A stretch of 64,000 bases of DNA from Bacteroidaceae bacterium (GCA_017416705.1 JAFQBG010000003.1:124001-188000), one strand, 5' to 3'. Positions 33,619-42,972 are shown, numbered from the stretch's first letter. Numbers and translations are program-made. The notes: a model not told the origin generated them from the sequence alone.

Positions 33619-34968
33619 TTATAGTTCGAACATGCCTTCTTTGATTATTTCACATGCTGTGGGGTGTGGAAATACGGTGCGACGTATATCCTGTACCGAT
33701 AGACCGTTTGTTATGGCCATGCACACGGCGCATATAAATTCGCTCGATGTGTTGCCCAGCAGGTGCGCTCCCAGTACTTTGTCGTCGGACGATACCAATA
33801 TCTTGCATAGTCCGGTGACGCCTTCGTTCTCGGCTACAAAACGCCCAGCATAGGTCATGGGTAGTTTGCTTATGCTATATTCTATGCCTTGTGCTTGTGC
33901 TTGCTCCTCGGTGAGTCCCACGCTGCTTACCTCGGGGTTGGTATATACAATTCCGGGTATTGCGTTGTACTCCATGTGGTCCTCTGTGCCCAATATGTTG
34001 TTCACGGCTACTTCGCCTTCGCGGCTTGCTGTGTGTGCCAATAGCGAGAAACCGGTGACGTCGCCTGCTGCATATACGTTTGGCATGCTTGTCTGCATGC
34101 GGCTGTTTACTTTTATGCCTCGCTCTATTTCTACCGCGATGTTTTCTAATCCAAATCCTTTAAGAACGGGACGACGTCCTACGCTCATTAGTATTTTGTC
34201 GCCCTCGACGCTGTGGGCATTGCCTTCGGCATCGGTGTAGTGTACGGTGTGTGCATCTATGGCTGTCACTTTGCAGCTAAGGTTGAATTTTACTCCGCGT
34301 TTGGCATATATGGCACGTAGCATTTCGCTTATCTCCTTGTCGAGCCCACCAAGGATTTCGGGGAGCATTTCTATCACTGTCACCTCTATTCCCAAACTGT
34401 TGTAGAAGCTTGCAAACTCCATGCCTATCACTCCGCCGCCTATTATGACAAGGCTTTCGGGGGCTGTTGTCAGCGATAGTATCTCGCGGTTGGTGAGTAT
34501 GGCGTCGTTGTCTTGCACGCCCGGTATTGGGGGGATAAATGCTTCGCTGCCGGTGCACACGAGCAGATTTTTTGCTCTGTACTCGTTGTCGCCGCTTGTT
34601 ATCAGTATGCTTTGTGTGTCACCCTCTTTTATATAAGCATCGGAGCGTACAACTTCTACGTTGTTATGCTCCATCTTCATTTTTATTCCGGCAACCAGCT
34701 TGCGTACGACTTTTGTTTTGCGGTCGGCAATCTTCTTGAAGTCATAGGCTACATTTTCGGCTGTTATGCCATATTTTTTTCCGCCTTGTGCATGGTCGTA
34801 CATTTTTGCACTGTAAAGCAGTGTTTTTGTGGGAATACAACCTTCGTTCAAACATACTCCGCCAAGTTCTTTCTTTTCGAATAGAACTACTTTGAGCCCT
34901 TTGGCTCCGGCATTTTCTGCTGCTACATATCCGGCGGGACCACCGCCTATAATGGCTAAATCGTACAT
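33619..34968 (-). CDS. lpdA: Dihydrolipoyl dehydrogenase
   Basis: LpdA reoxidises dihydrolipoamide of 2-oxoacid dehydrogenase or glycine-cleavage complexes. The 449-residue flavoprotein has the FAD loop AIIGGGPAGYVAAENA, the redox disulfide GGVCLNEGCIPTKTLL (Cys39 and Cys44), the NAD loop VIIGGGVIGMEFASFYNSLG and the C-terminal FPHPTACEIIKE with the catalytic His. No lipoyl E2 or glycine-cleavage genes lie beside it. The gene stands alone between ino1 and the acyltransferase gene. Confidence 0.93.
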   Translation of the reverse strand: MYDLAIIGGGPAGYVAAENAGAKGLKVVLFEKKELGGVCLNEGCIPTKTLLYSAKMYDHAQGGKKYGITAENVAYDFKKIADRKTKVVRKLVAGIKMKMEHNNVEVVRSDAYIKEGDTQSILITSGDNEYRAKNLLVCTGSEAFIPPIPGVQDNDAILTNREILSLTTAPESLVIIGGGVIGMEFASFYNSLGIEVTVIEMLPEILGGLDKEISEMLRAIYAKRGVKFNLSCKVTAIDAHTVHYTDAEGNAHSVEGDKILMSVGRRPVLKGFGLENIAVEIERGIKVNSRMQTSMPNVYAAGDVTGFSLLAHTASREGEVAVNNILGTEDHMEYNAIPGIVYTNPEVSSVGLTEEQAQAQGIEYSISKLPMTYAGRFVAENEGVTGLCKILVSSDDKVLGAHLLGNTSSEFICAVCMAITNGLSVQDIRRTVFPHPTACEIIKEGMFEL

Positions 34969-35216
34969 TTTTTATTATATTTGATATTAAACATCGAATA
35001 TGGACTCTGGGGCGGCAAGCCGCACTCCTTTGGGACATAAATGTTCCGCCGTCGCAAGGCTTGTGCAAACGAGTACAATGCAGGGCTGCTATTGTAAACG
35101 GGCTATGCCAAGGCTTGCTATAATTGGTGCGCGTTTGTTCCTAATTTGCCGTAGTGAAAAATATCGAAGCAAACTCCATATTTCCGGTTTGTCAGTCTTT
35201 GTATTTATTTTTGTTA
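34969..35216. other. Intergenic region upstream of lpdA
   Basis: No credible gene was seen. The right part (35151-35210) holds a decayed copy of the promoter-carrying palindromic repeat. The middle part has short inverted repeats such as GGCGGCAAGCCGC. A CATATTCG sequence 40 bases before lpdA is one base off the -7 consensus. Confidence 0.5.
35151..35210 (+). repeat. Decayed copy of the promoter-carrying palindromic repeat
   Basis: It shares GTGAAAAATATCGAAGCAAA and CATATTTCCGGTTTGT with the copies at 7578-7765 and 49390-49455. The right palindrome arm has changed and AGTCTTTG replaces the -7 box. No plus-strand gene follows, so the promoter function appears lost. Confidence 0.6.
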
Positions 35217-35948
35217 TTATTCCTCTCCCAATGTTTTTGCTATCACCGAACGTGTCTCTTCGAGCAGATAGTCAACATTCTCGCTGCCACGACCTTGGCA
35301 TTCTATGGGTTTGTGGAATGTCAGTGTCACAGGCGACCAATGTGCGAAGAAACAGTTTTTTGGCAATATGTCGTATGCTCCATCTATGGCAATGGGCACA
35401 ATTTCTGTTTGTGTAAGGTTGGCAACAACAAATGCGCCTTTTTTAAATCTTCCGAGCTTGCCGTTGTCGCTACGGGTGCCTTCGGCAAATATCGACATTG
35501 ACAGGCCGCTCTTTATGATTTTCTGTGCTTTGCGGAATATGTCTTTTTGCGGTGTGGTACGGTTCACGAATATGTGGTCGGTCTTGTAGCATGCTACGCC
35601 CAACAAAGGTACTTTGCGCAAGGAATCCTTCATCATCCATTTGAAATTTTTGTTTATGAAGGCATAGAGCAGGAATATGTCGAACATACCTTGATGGTTG
35701 GCTACAAATATGTAGTTTTTGTCTTTTCGCACATTTTCTTCCCTACCGACAACTTTTACGGGAATGAAAAACAGCAGACACATGAAACGACACCATACCC
35801 ATGCGGGATAGAAATCGCCATTTTTTATTTTAAGGATGCCACCAAGGAACCAAATGAGGATGGATGTTATGGCTGTTGCTATGATACCAACCCACCATGC
35901 AAACAGAATTTGGTATAACGCGTAAAGGGGATGAAGAATTTTTCTCAT
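35217..35948 (-). CDS. 1-acyl-sn-glycerol-3-phosphate acyltransferase (PlsC family)
   Basis: PlsC-type enzymes acylate lysophosphatidic acid at the inner membrane. The 243-residue protein has an N-terminal hydrophobic segment (about 8-40), the catalytic HX4D motif in VANHQGMFDIFLLY, and the substrate-binding motif SIFAEGTRSDNGKLGRFKKG. Several Bacteroidota paralogues have different acyl acceptors, so the symbol is not assigned. The gene stands alone; a -7 box is 29 bases upstream. Confidence 0.88.
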   Translation of the reverse strand: MRKILHPLYALYQILFAWWVGIIATAITSILIWFLGGILKIKNGDFYPAWVWCRFMCLLFFIPVKVVGREENVRKDKNYIFVANHQGMFDIFLLYAFINKNFKWMMKDSLRKVPLLGVACYKTDHIFVNRTTPQKDIFRKAQKIIKSGLSMSIFAEGTRSDNGKLGRFKKGAFVVANLTQTEIVPIAIDGAYDILPKNCFFAHWSPVTLTFHKPIECQGRGSENVDYLLEETRSVIAKTLGEE

Positions 35949-35976
35949 AATTTATGCAATGTATGTTAATTTTTTG

Positions 35977-35984
35977 CGAATATA
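35977..35984 (-). promoter_or_regulatory. -7 box for the acyltransferase gene
   Basis: TATATTCG on the minus strand lies 29 bases before the ATG. No good -33 was seen. A solitary end of the leader element lies just upstream. Confidence 0.4.
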
Positions 35985-36009
35985 CATATTTTTTAATAAT
36001 CCTTGGTTA

Positions 36010-36029
36010 ATAAGCTGTTTAAATTTCTG
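36010..36029 (-). repeat. Solitary end of the leader element
   Basis: TAAGCTGTTTAAATTTCT matches the gene-proximal end of copies B, C and D, in the same orientation to the minus-strand acyltransferase gene. No second end is visible nearby. Confidence 0.5.
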
Positions 36030-36090
36030 TTCTCACCGCATATTTATAATTTGCGGAATGTACTATATCTGTCGCATGCTTCCTGCGGAA

Positions 36091-36897
36091 TTATTGTATG
36101 TTTTTAACAAGGTAGGGCATCAGTTGCTCTATCGGCATGCCGCGACGTTGTGCATAGTCTGTGATTTGTTCTTTGCTTATCTTGCCTATGGAAAAATAAT
36201 GTGCCGCGGGGTGGGCGAACATGAGCCCGCATACCGAGGCATGGGGGTACATGGCTCCGTTGTCTGTTAGCTCAATGCCTATGAGCGACAGGTCAATGAG
36301 TGAGTCAATGAGAAATATTATTGATTGGTCGGGCAACGAGGGATAGCCTATTGCCGGTCGTATCCCCTGTTGCTTTTCGCCTATCATATCGGGGATGCTT
36401 AGTTGTTCGTTGGCGTTGTAGCCCCATAGCTCTTTGTTTGTTCTCACCTCGCGGTGCAACAGCGTGGCTGCGGCTTCGGCCAAGCGGTCGTACATGGTGT
36501 CGGTCAGTAGCTGCTTGTAGGGGTCCGAACAGTTTTTATCGGTGTCGTGTGGATGTACCGATGTAGCAAAAAAACCTATATGGTCGTGCACCGGCGAGAT
36601 AAAATCGCTCAGACACAGATTGGGCTTGTCGGCCTTTGTGTGTTGTTGTCGCAGCAGGGGGATGCTTTGCTCCCCCACGATAATGTTATCGCCGTCGCTG
36701 TGCGCCTCGTGCAAGCAGAATAGGGCTTTTATATCGCACGAACAATCCTCGTCGAGCAGGGCTTCTGCCTCGGCTTTAATTTGCCGGGCCTCGCTCTGTT
36801 TGTCGCTGCCATTCACTCCCCATGCGTGTAGCAGATAGCTCCAATCTATGTAGGGGAGTAATTCCTTGGGTGTGTATGTACGTATATGTTTCCTCAT
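36091..36897 (-). CDS. Stand-alone methionine synthase (MetH) activation domain protein
   Basis: This 268-residue protein consists only of the C-terminal, SAM-binding reactivation domain of cobalamin-dependent methionine synthase. The SAM-binding motif is GIRPAIGYPSLPDQS (178-192), and ELTDNGAMYPHASVCGLMFAHP (209-230) plus YFSIGKISKEQITDYAQRRG follow. In the full enzyme this domain supports reductive methylation of cob(II)alamin. The homocysteine, folate and B12 domains must be encoded elsewhere. Its ATG overlaps the pyrC stop by 4 bases. Confidence 0.9.
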   Translation of the reverse strand: MRKHIRTYTPKELLPYIDWSYLLHAWGVNGSDKQSEARQIKAEAEALLDEDCSCDIKALFCLHEAHSDGDNIIVGEQSIPLLRQQHTKADKPNLCLSDFISPVHDHIGFFATSVHPHDTDKNCSDPYKQLLTDTMYDRLAEAAATLLHREVRTNKELWGYNANEQLSIPDMIGEKQQGIRPAIGYPSLPDQSIIFLIDSLIDLSLIGIELTDNGAMYPHASVCGLMFAHPAAHYFSIGKISKEQITDYAQRRGMPIEQLMPYLVKNIQ

Positions 36898-38231
36898 CGG
36901 TCGAAACGCAAGGCTTTTCCGCGTATATCATCATCGAATTGTCCGTTTTTATATACGCACTGTCCGTTTACCCATGTTTGGCTCACAGCCCAACTGAATG
37001 TCCTACCCTCGAATGGGCTCCATCCGCATAGGCTCACAATATCTTTTTTCTCTATTGTATGTGGGGTGTCGGGGGTTAAAAGCACAAAATCGGCAAAATA
37101 GTTTTTTCGCAGGTAGCCGCGTTTGCTGATGGCGAAAATTTGAGCCGGGGCATGGCACATTTTCTGTACAATATCTTCTATTGCCATGATTCCTTGGTTG
37201 GCAAGTTCCAGCATGGCTATGAGGGCAAATTGTATGCTTGGCATTCCCGATGCGGCTTTCAGTGCGCCGCCCACCTTGTCGTCGGGGTGGTGTGGGGCGT
37301 GGTCGGTTCCTACGACGTCTATCTTGTTGGCTGTTAGCGCGTTGCGCAGTGCGTCGCGGTCTTGCTTGCTTTTTATGGCAGGGTTACATTTTATGCGTGT
37401 GCCAAGCGTTGCGTAGTCCTCGTCGCAGAATACCAAGTGCGCCGGTGTCACCTCGGCTGTAATATGTTTTTTGTCTGACGGTTGATTTGTCAGCAGTTTA
37501 ATCTCCTTCTCTGTGCTTATGTGCATTATATGCAGGCGTGTGCCGAATTTTTTTGCAAGGGCCACAGCGGTTTTTGTCGAGCGATAGCATGCCTCGGTGC
37601 TGCGTATCAGTGGGTGGAATGTGACAGCGGGGTCGTTGCCCTCTTTTGCCACTATCGCTTTTATATTTTTGTTTATTATCTCGGTGTCCTCACAATGTAC
37701 GGCAACGGGCATTGTGGCTGTGGAGAATATCTCTTCGAGGCTTTCCTTGGTATCGACAAGCATGTTGCCGGTGCTCGACCCCATGAATAGCTTTATGCCG
37801 CAAACGGTGCGGGGGTTCAGTTTGCCAAACAGTTTTGCGTTGTTGTTGGTGGCACCAAAATAGAATGAATAGTTCACTGCGCTATCCTTTGCCGCAAGTG
37901 CAAATTTTTCTCGCAATGCCTTTAATGTGGTGGTTTGCGGTTTTGTATTCGGCATTTCCATGTACGACGTTACTCCGCCGGCTGCTGCGGCACGACTTTC
38001 GCTGTGTATGTTGGCTTTGTGTGTCAGTCCCGGCTCGCGAAAATGTACGTGGTCGTCAATGACGCCGGGTATCAGATATTTGCCTGTGGCATCTATTATT
38101 ACATCTACTTGTGCGCGTGGCAACTCGTCGCCATGCAGAATTTCGGCTATGCGCTCGTCGTTCACAACTATGGAGCCGCGAAATTGCTCTCCCTCGTTCA
38201 CTATCGTGGCGTTGCTTATAAGTGTTCTCAT
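36894..38231 (-). CDS. pyrC: Dihydroorotase
   Basis: The 445-residue amidohydrolase of the class I dihydroorotase type cyclises carbamoyl-aspartate in pyrimidine synthesis. It has the metal-binding DDHVHFREPG (about 59-68), the motif MEMPNTKPQTTT, metal-site histidines in AVHCEDTEII and RLHIMHISTEKE, and the catalytic Asp in VVGTDHAPHHPDDK. It overlaps the next gene by 4 bases, so they are translationally coupled. A -7 box is 23 bases upstream. A dihydropyrimidinase-like activity is less likely. Confidence 0.95.
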   Translation of the reverse strand: MRTLISNATIVNEGEQFRGSIVVNDERIAEILHGDELPRAQVDVIIDATGKYLIPGVIDDHVHFREPGLTHKANIHSESRAAAAGGVTSYMEMPNTKPQTTTLKALREKFALAAKDSAVNYSFYFGATNNNAKLFGKLNPRTVCGIKLFMGSSTGNMLVDTKESLEEIFSTATMPVAVHCEDTEIINKNIKAIVAKEGNDPAVTFHPLIRSTEACYRSTKTAVALAKKFGTRLHIMHISTEKEIKLLTNQPSDKKHITAEVTPAHLVFCDEDYATLGTRIKCNPAIKSKQDRDALRNALTANKIDVVGTDHAPHHPDDKVGGALKAASGMPSIQFALIAMLELANQGIMAIEDIVQKMCHAPAQIFAISKRGYLRKNYFADFVLLTPDTPHTIEKKDIVSLCGWSPFEGRTFSWAVSQTWVNGQCVYKNGQFDDDIRGKALRFDR

Positions 38232-38253
38232 GCTCTTTTTGTTTTCTTACTTG

Positions 38254-38261
38254 CGAAAATA
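38254..38261 (-). promoter_or_regulatory. -7 box for pyrC
   Basis: TATTTTCG on the minus strand, 23 bases upstream of the ATG. No -33 element is clear. Confidence 0.45.
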
Positions 38262-38441
38262 GTGAATAAAAATTGAAAAGGGTTTTGTTTTTTTAAAAAA
38301 GTAAATAAAATTGCAATGACTCTTGCAGAACCTCTAATAAAAGGGATGCGGGAGGTTTTTTTTATAGAAGCGTTTATTGACGCTTATGAAAAAGATTAAT
38401 TTTATCTTGCCGACAATTCTGTTGGTTTTGCCTTGTTATAG

Positions 38442-38483
38442 ATAAAAAACGAGATTGCTTTATTTAGCAATCTCGTTTTTTAT
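38442..38483. terminator. Terminator overlapping the HIT gene stop
   Basis: 18-bp perfect arms (ATAAAAAACGAGATTGCT and complement) with a 6-base loop. The right arm is inside the last codons of the HIT gene. Confidence 0.9.
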
Positions 38484-38858
38484 CTTATTGGCAATCTCGG
38501 TGAACTCCTCGGGTGTCAGTTGTAGCTTGGGATTGGTAAAGAGCATATCCCTTTCGCTTTGCATGGGCACCAAGTGTATGTGTGCATGTGGCACTTCGAG
38601 GCCCAGAACGGCTTGCCCCACTTTTATGCAGGGGAACGCACGCTTAATGGCGCATGCTACTTTCTTGGCAAACACCTGCATGGCTGCTATCTCCTCGTCG
38701 TCAAGGTCGAATATGTAATCTACCTCGCGCTTGGGTATGACGAGCGTGTGGCCTTTTGCCAATGGGTTTATATCCAAGAATGCGTAGAATTGTTCATCCT
38801 CGGCTACTTTGTAACTTGGTATCTCGCCTGCTACTATTCTGCTGAAAATTGTTGCCAT
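38460..38858 (-). CDS. HIT family hydrolase
   Basis: The 132-residue protein is a complete histidine-triad nucleotide hydrolase: FSRIVAGEIPSYKVAED at the N-terminus, GHTLVIPKREV, and the catalytic triad HAHIHLVP (H-phi-H-phi-H). Such enzymes split AMP from nucleotide conjugates; the substrate is unknown. It lies 18 bases after greA. Its last codons form one arm of the terminator. Confidence 0.93.
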   Translation of the reverse strand: MATIFSRIVAGEIPSYKVAEDEQFYAFLDINPLAKGHTLVIPKREVDYIFDLDDEEIAAMQVFAKKVACAIKRAFPCIKVGQAVLGLEVPHAHIHLVPMQSERDMLFTNPKLQLTPEEFTEIANKIKNEIAK

Positions 38859-38876
38859 TATTGCGCGTTATGATTA

Positions 38877-39338
38877 TTAAATGGAGATACTTGTTATTTC
38901 AAGATATAATTTGCCTTGGGGTACGGTTATCTCGGCAACATCGCCCACTTTTTTGCCCAACAGGCCTTTTGCTATGGGTGTGTTGATGGATATCTTGCCC
39001 TCGCGCAAGTTTGCTTCGCTCTCGGGGACTATTGCATATTGCATCAGCGCACCGGTTTTTGTGTTTTTCAGGCCTACCTTTGTGAGTACCTGCACACTGT
39101 CGGTGTTCAGTTTCGATGTATCTATTATCTTGGCGTCGGCAATAATCATTTTAAGCTCGTTAATTTTCATCTCCAACATGCCTTGTGCCTCTTTTGCAGC
39201 ATCGTATTCTGCATTCTCCGATAGGTCGCCTTTGTCGCGAGCCTCGGCTATGGCACGTACAATCTCGGGGCGTTTGCCCTCCAATTCTTTTAAATCGGCT
39301 AACAGTTTGTTGTAGCCTTCTTGTGACATATAACTCAT
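38877..39338 (-). CDS. greA: Transcription elongation factor GreA
   Basis: GreA stimulates RNA cleavage by stalled RNA polymerase. The start MSYMSQEGYNKLLADL gives 153 residues; a Met three codons later is possible. The N-terminal coiled coil (about 10-75) carries GDLSENAEYDAAKEAQ, with the acidic tip residues Asp and Glu that reach the active site. The C-terminal FKBP-like domain has ISINTPIAKGLLGKKVGDVAEI. It is 18 bases before the HIT gene. Confidence 0.95.
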   Translation of the reverse strand: MSYMSQEGYNKLLADLKELEGKRPEIVRAIAEARDKGDLSENAEYDAAKEAQGMLEMKINELKMIIADAKIIDTSKLNTDSVQVLTKVGLKNTKTGALMQYAIVPESEANLREGKISINTPIAKGLLGKKVGDVAEITVPQGKLYLEITSISI

Positions 39339-39369
39339 CTTTTCCCTTTTTTTAAAACAGTAAAACAAA

Positions 39370-39395
39370 GGACTCCGGCACGAGTGCCGGAATCC
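39370..39395. terminator. Terminator after the thioredoxin-fold lipoprotein gene
   Basis: On the minus strand GGATTCCGGCAC-TC-GTGCCGGAGTCC forms a 12-bp stem with one mismatch. A T-rich run follows, ahead of greA. Confidence 0.75.
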
Positions 39396-39517
39396 AATTA
39401 TCTTTATGTTGTTGCAAAGATAGCCCCTTTTGAAATAAAAAGCAAATTAAAAAGAAAAAGTTTTTGAAAAATTTTCTTTATTTTACTTCTTTTATAAATA
39501 TAGTGAATATCAATTAT

Positions 39518-40696
39518 TTATTTCTTCAATAAAGTTTCTATGCTTTTCTTTAAGTCGTCTATTTGTTCGTCGCGCAGAACCACTTCGTTGTCTCTGTTCA
39601 CAAGGAAGAATGTGGGTATTTTTTCTATTCTGTACAGCACGGCGTTGTACGACGAAAAACCGGCTTCGTCGTGCACGCATACCCATGGCAGGTTGTCGGC
39701 CGAGTTCTTCCAGAAGTGTTCGTCGTTGTCGAACGATATTTGGTACACTTCGAATCCTTTTGCTTTGTATTTGTCATATAGCTCGCGCAGTTCGATGTTG
39801 CGGGCGCTTATTTTTGCATCGCCATATACGGTGAAGTCGAGCAGCACCACTTTGCCTTTTAACGATGATAGCGATATGCTGTCGCCGTCTATGTCGGGCA
39901 GTTTTATGTCGAAAATACCTGTTGAATTGACATTTGTGGGCTCAATGTATATGGTGTCGGTTTTTACGGGCTTTGTGGCTCTTATTCCCTTTATTGCAAT
40001 ATTATATAGGTGCATTGCTCTTGTGCTGTGCGGATATTTGTTGTTCAGGCTGGTGGCCACTGCCGAGAAACAACGACTGTCGAAACGGTTGCGCATGGGG
40101 TCGAACAGCGGTGCGTTGTTCAGTTGCAAGAACAGGGCATAGTAGGCGCCGGGTGTTCCGGGTGCCGATGCAATGTATTCCTTGCATATATTCTGTTTGA
40201 ATTCGTGAATGAGGCTGAATATGGTGTTCCTTGTTTCTCCTATTGCCGGCGAACTGTCTTTTATGAGCATATCCACTTGGCTCTGCAAGGCGGTTTCAAG
40301 TTCTATCAGCTTCATTATTTTTATACTCTCCTCGGAACCGGAAATCTTGCAGCTGTCTGCAAAGGCATTGGCATCGGTCTCTATCGTCACCGTTTCGGTG
40401 GAATCTATGGCTATTGTTATTTGTCGTCCTTTTTTGTTCAGTTGCAGACGGTAGAAATCGTAACATTCGGGACGTTCGAGAGAGAATTTGAATGTGCCAT
40501 TGCTTTTTAGTTTCACAGAATCCAATATGGCATTGCCTGTTATGCCTATATTCGACAAATACAGCATACTTCCTTTGCCGTTGTCGATGGTTCCTTGTAT
40601 TGTAAAAGTCTCATTGTGGCTGCAATTTGTTGTGGTGCTTATAACGAAAAAAGCGACCACTATTGCTATTACGTTATTCGGTTTAAATAGTTTCAT
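39518..40696 (-). CDS. DUF4369 / thioredoxin-fold lipoprotein without the CxxC motif
   Basis: The start MKLFKPNNVIAIVVAFFVIS gives a lipoprotein signal peptide with the lipobox Cys near residue 25. The 392-residue protein has a DUF4369 domain (about 28-120) and a C-terminal AhpC/TSA-thioredoxin domain (about 258-392) ending in IPTFFLVNRDNEV. The usual WCGPC after the first strand is replaced by LLDFTVYGDAKISARN, so thiol-disulfide exchange is not expected. Similar CxxC-free relatives exist in Bacteroides. It is divergent from pnp, with overlapping promoters. Confidence 0.85.
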   Translation of the reverse strand: MKLFKPNNVIAIVVAFFVISTTTNCSHNETFTIQGTIDNGKGSMLYLSNIGITGNAILDSVKLKSNGTFKFSLERPECYDFYRLQLNKKGRQITIAIDSTETVTIETDANAFADSCKISGSEESIKIMKLIELETALQSQVDMLIKDSSPAIGETRNTIFSLIHEFKQNICKEYIASAPGTPGAYYALFLQLNNAPLFDPMRNRFDSRCFSAVATSLNNKYPHSTRAMHLYNIAIKGIRATKPVKTDTIYIEPTNVNSTGIFDIKLPDIDGDSISLSSLKGKVVLLDFTVYGDAKISARNIELRELYDKYKAKGFEVYQISFDNDEHFWKNSADNLPWVCVHDEAGFSSYNAVLYRIEKIPTFFLVNRDNEVVLRDEQIDDLKKSIETLLKK

Positions 40697-40711
40697 CGTT
40701 ATTTTTTTTTG

Positions 40712-40748
40712 CAAAGATAGTGAAAATATGGAAAAAGATGTATCTTTG
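40712..40748. promoter_or_regulatory. Divergent overlapping promoters, lipoprotein gene / pnp
   Basis: Minus-strand TATCTTTG (40719-40712) and plus-strand TATCTTTG (40741-40748) are mirror -7 boxes. They lie within the inverted repeat GCAAAGATA (40711-40719) and TATCTTTGC (40741-40749). The -33 region of each must fall on the other's -7 box. Confidence 0.65.
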
Positions 40749-40789
40749 CAAGAATTTAGATACAGAATATATTTTAAAAATCATTAACG

Positions 40790-42967
40790 ATGAATGTTGT
40801 AACAAAGAATGTGGCTTTGCCCGATGGGCGTGTCATCACACTTGAAACAGGAAAACTTGCAAAGCAAGCCGATGGTTCTGTGATGTTGCGTTTGGGCAAC
40901 ACGATGCTGTTGGCAACGGTGTGTGCAGCAAAGGACGCTGTCCCCGGAACCGATTTTATGCCTTTACAGGTTGAGTACAAAGAGAAGTATGCTGCTTTTG
41001 GTCGTTTTCCCGGCGGTTTCACAAGACGCGAGGGTAAGGCTTCCGATTATGAAATTCTTACATGCCGTTTGGTCGATCGTGCGCTTCGTCCTCTTTTCCC
41101 CGATAATTATCATGCAGAGGTTTATGTAAACATAATACTCTTCTCGGCCGACGGTGTTGACATGCCCGACTCTCTTGCCGGTCTTGCTGCATCGGCTGCA
41201 CTTGCAGTTTCGGATATACCGTTTGGCGGTCCCATTTCCGAGGTTCGTGTAGCTCGCGTGAACGGTGAGTTTGTGGTGAACCCCACATTCGCTCAGATGG
41301 AAAATGCCGACATGGATATTATGGTTGCCGCTACATACGACAACATAATGATGGTCGAGGGCGAAATGAAAGAGGTTTCCGAGGCCGAGCTTCTCGAAGC
41401 CATGAAAGTGGCTCACGATGCCATAAAAGTACATTGCAAAGCTCAGATGGAACTCATGGAGGAGGTTGGCTCTACTGTTAAAAGAGAGTACTGCCACGAG
41501 GAGAACGACGACGAGCTTCGTGCAAAAGTACACGAGGAGTGCTATGCCAAGGCCTATGCAGTTGCTGCCAGCGGCAACAACGACAAGCATGCTCGTTCCG
41601 CAGCGTTCGAGGCTGTTCGCGAGGAGTTCAAAGCACAATACACCGAGGAGGAACTCGAAGAAAAAGGCGCGCTCATCGACCGCTACTATCACGATGTCGA
41701 GAAAGAGGCCATGCGTCGTTGCATATTGGACGAGGGCAAACGCTTGGACGGTCGTAAGACAACCGAGATACGTCCCATCTGGTGCGAGGTAGGCTATCTG
41801 CCCGGTCCTCACGGCTCGGCAGTGTTCACACGTGGCGAGACACAGTCGCTCACATCGGTTACACTTGGCACCAAGCGCGACGAGAAGATAATAGACGATG
41901 TAATGAACCAAGGAACCGACCGTTTCCTCCTTCACTATAATTTCCCCCCATTCTCAACAGGCGAGGCACGCGCACAGCGCGGTGTAGGTCGTCGCGAGAT
42001 TGGTCATGGTAACCTTGCTTGCCGTGCGCTTAAAAACATGGTTCCCGCCGACTATCCCTACTGCGTACGCGTAGTATCGGATATATTGGAGTCGAACGGT
42101 TCTTCGTCAATGGCCACAGTGTGCGCAGGTACTTTGGCGCTTATGGATGCCGGCGTAAAAATAAAGAAACCCGTATCGGGTATAGCCATGGGACTCATCA
42201 AGAACGCAGGCGAGGATAAATATGCCGTGCTCAGCGATATTCTTGGCGACGAGGACCACTTGGGCGACATGGACTTCAAGGTGACAGGTACAGTGGATGG
42301 TATCACAGCCACACAGATGGATATAAAGGTCGATGGTCTTTCGTTCGAGATACTCGAAAAGGCATTGAACCAAGCACGCGAAGGCCGCATGCATATACTC
42401 GGTAAGATAACCGATTGCATAGCCGAGCCACGTGCCGAACTGAAACCCCACGCACCCCGCATCGAGACAATGCGCATACCCAAGGAGTTCATCGGAGCCG
42501 TTATAGGCCCGGGTGGAAAGATAATCCAAGGCATGCAGGAGGAGACAGGTGCCACAATATCCATCGAAGAGGTAGAAGGCGAGGGCATAATAGAAATCGC
42601 AGCCAACAACGGCGCGGCAATATCCGAGGCAATAGCCAAAATCAGAGCCATCGTTGCCATACCCGAGGCTGGCGAAATCTACGAAGGCGTTGTTCGCAGC
42701 GTAATGCCCTATGGCGCATTCGTCGAGTTCATGCCCGGCAAGGACGGTCTTCTGCACATATCCGAAATAGATTGGAAACGTTTCGAGACAATGGAAGAGA
42801 CAGGCATAAAAGAGGGTGATAACATCACAATCAAACTGCTCGACATCGACCCGAAAACAGGCAAGTTCAAGCTATCTCGCCGAGTATTGCTCGACAAACC
42901 CGAGGGATACGAAGAGCGCGAGCGTCGTCCTCGTCGCGAGCCCCGTCGTCCTCGCAATAACGAATAA
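40790..42967 (+). CDS. pnp: Polyribonucleotide nucleotidyltransferase
   Basis: PNPase degrades RNA 3'-5' by phosphorolysis. The 725-residue protein has the full set of domains. The first RNase PH domain is at about 10-145 and the helical linker at 150-240. The second RNase PH domain (about 325-540) has [23 protein letters not shown] and [18 protein letters not shown] domain (about 565-620) has [20 protein letters not shown], and an S1 domain (about 630-700) has [33 protein letters not shown]. The basic Arg/Pro tail (705-725) is unstructured. The gene stands alone between its promoter and a terminator. Confidence 0.98.
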   Translation: MNVVTKNVALPDGRVITLETGKLAKQADGSVMLRLGNTMLLATVCAAKDAVPGTDFMPLQVEYKEKYAAFGRFPGGFTRREGKASDYEILTCRLVDRALRPLFPDNYHAEVYVNIILFSADGVDMPDSLAGLAASAALAVSDIPFGGPISEVRVARVNGEFVVNPTFAQMENADMDIMVAATYDNIMMVEGEMKEVSEAELLEAMKVAHDAIKVHCKAQMELMEEVGSTVKREYCHEENDDELRAKVHEECYAKAYAVAASGNNDKHARSAAFEAVREEFKAQYTEEELEEKGALIDRYYHDVEKEAMRRCILDEGKRLDGRKTTEIRPIWCEVGYLPGPHGSAVFTRGETQSLTSVTLGTKRDEKIIDDVMNQGTDRFLLHYNFPPFSTGEARAQRGVGRREIGHGNLACRALKNMVPADYPYCVRVVSDILESNGSSSMATVCAGTLALMDAGVKIKKPVSGIAMGLIKNAGEDKYAVLSDILGDEDHLGDMDFKVTGTVDGITATQMDIKVDGLSFEILEKALNQAREGRMHILGKITDCIAEPRAELKPHAPRIETMRIPKEFIGAVIGPGGKIIQGMQEETGATISIEEVEGEGIIEIAANNGAAISEAIAKIRAIVAIPEAGEIYEGVVRSVMPYGAFVEFMPGKDGLLHISEIDWKRFETMEETGIKEGDNITIKLLDIDPKTGKFKLSRRVLLDKPEGYEERERRPRREPRRPRNNE

Positions 42968-42972
42968 AATTA

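Noticed and set aside
34742-35068. Open frame of 108 codons overlapping the lpdA start
   Set aside because: It runs in another frame through the lpdA N-terminus and has no family features.
40964-41935. Long open frame (323 codons) antisense to pnp
   Set aside because: It lies wholly within pnp, has a biased composition typical of an antisense shadow and shows no recognisable domain.
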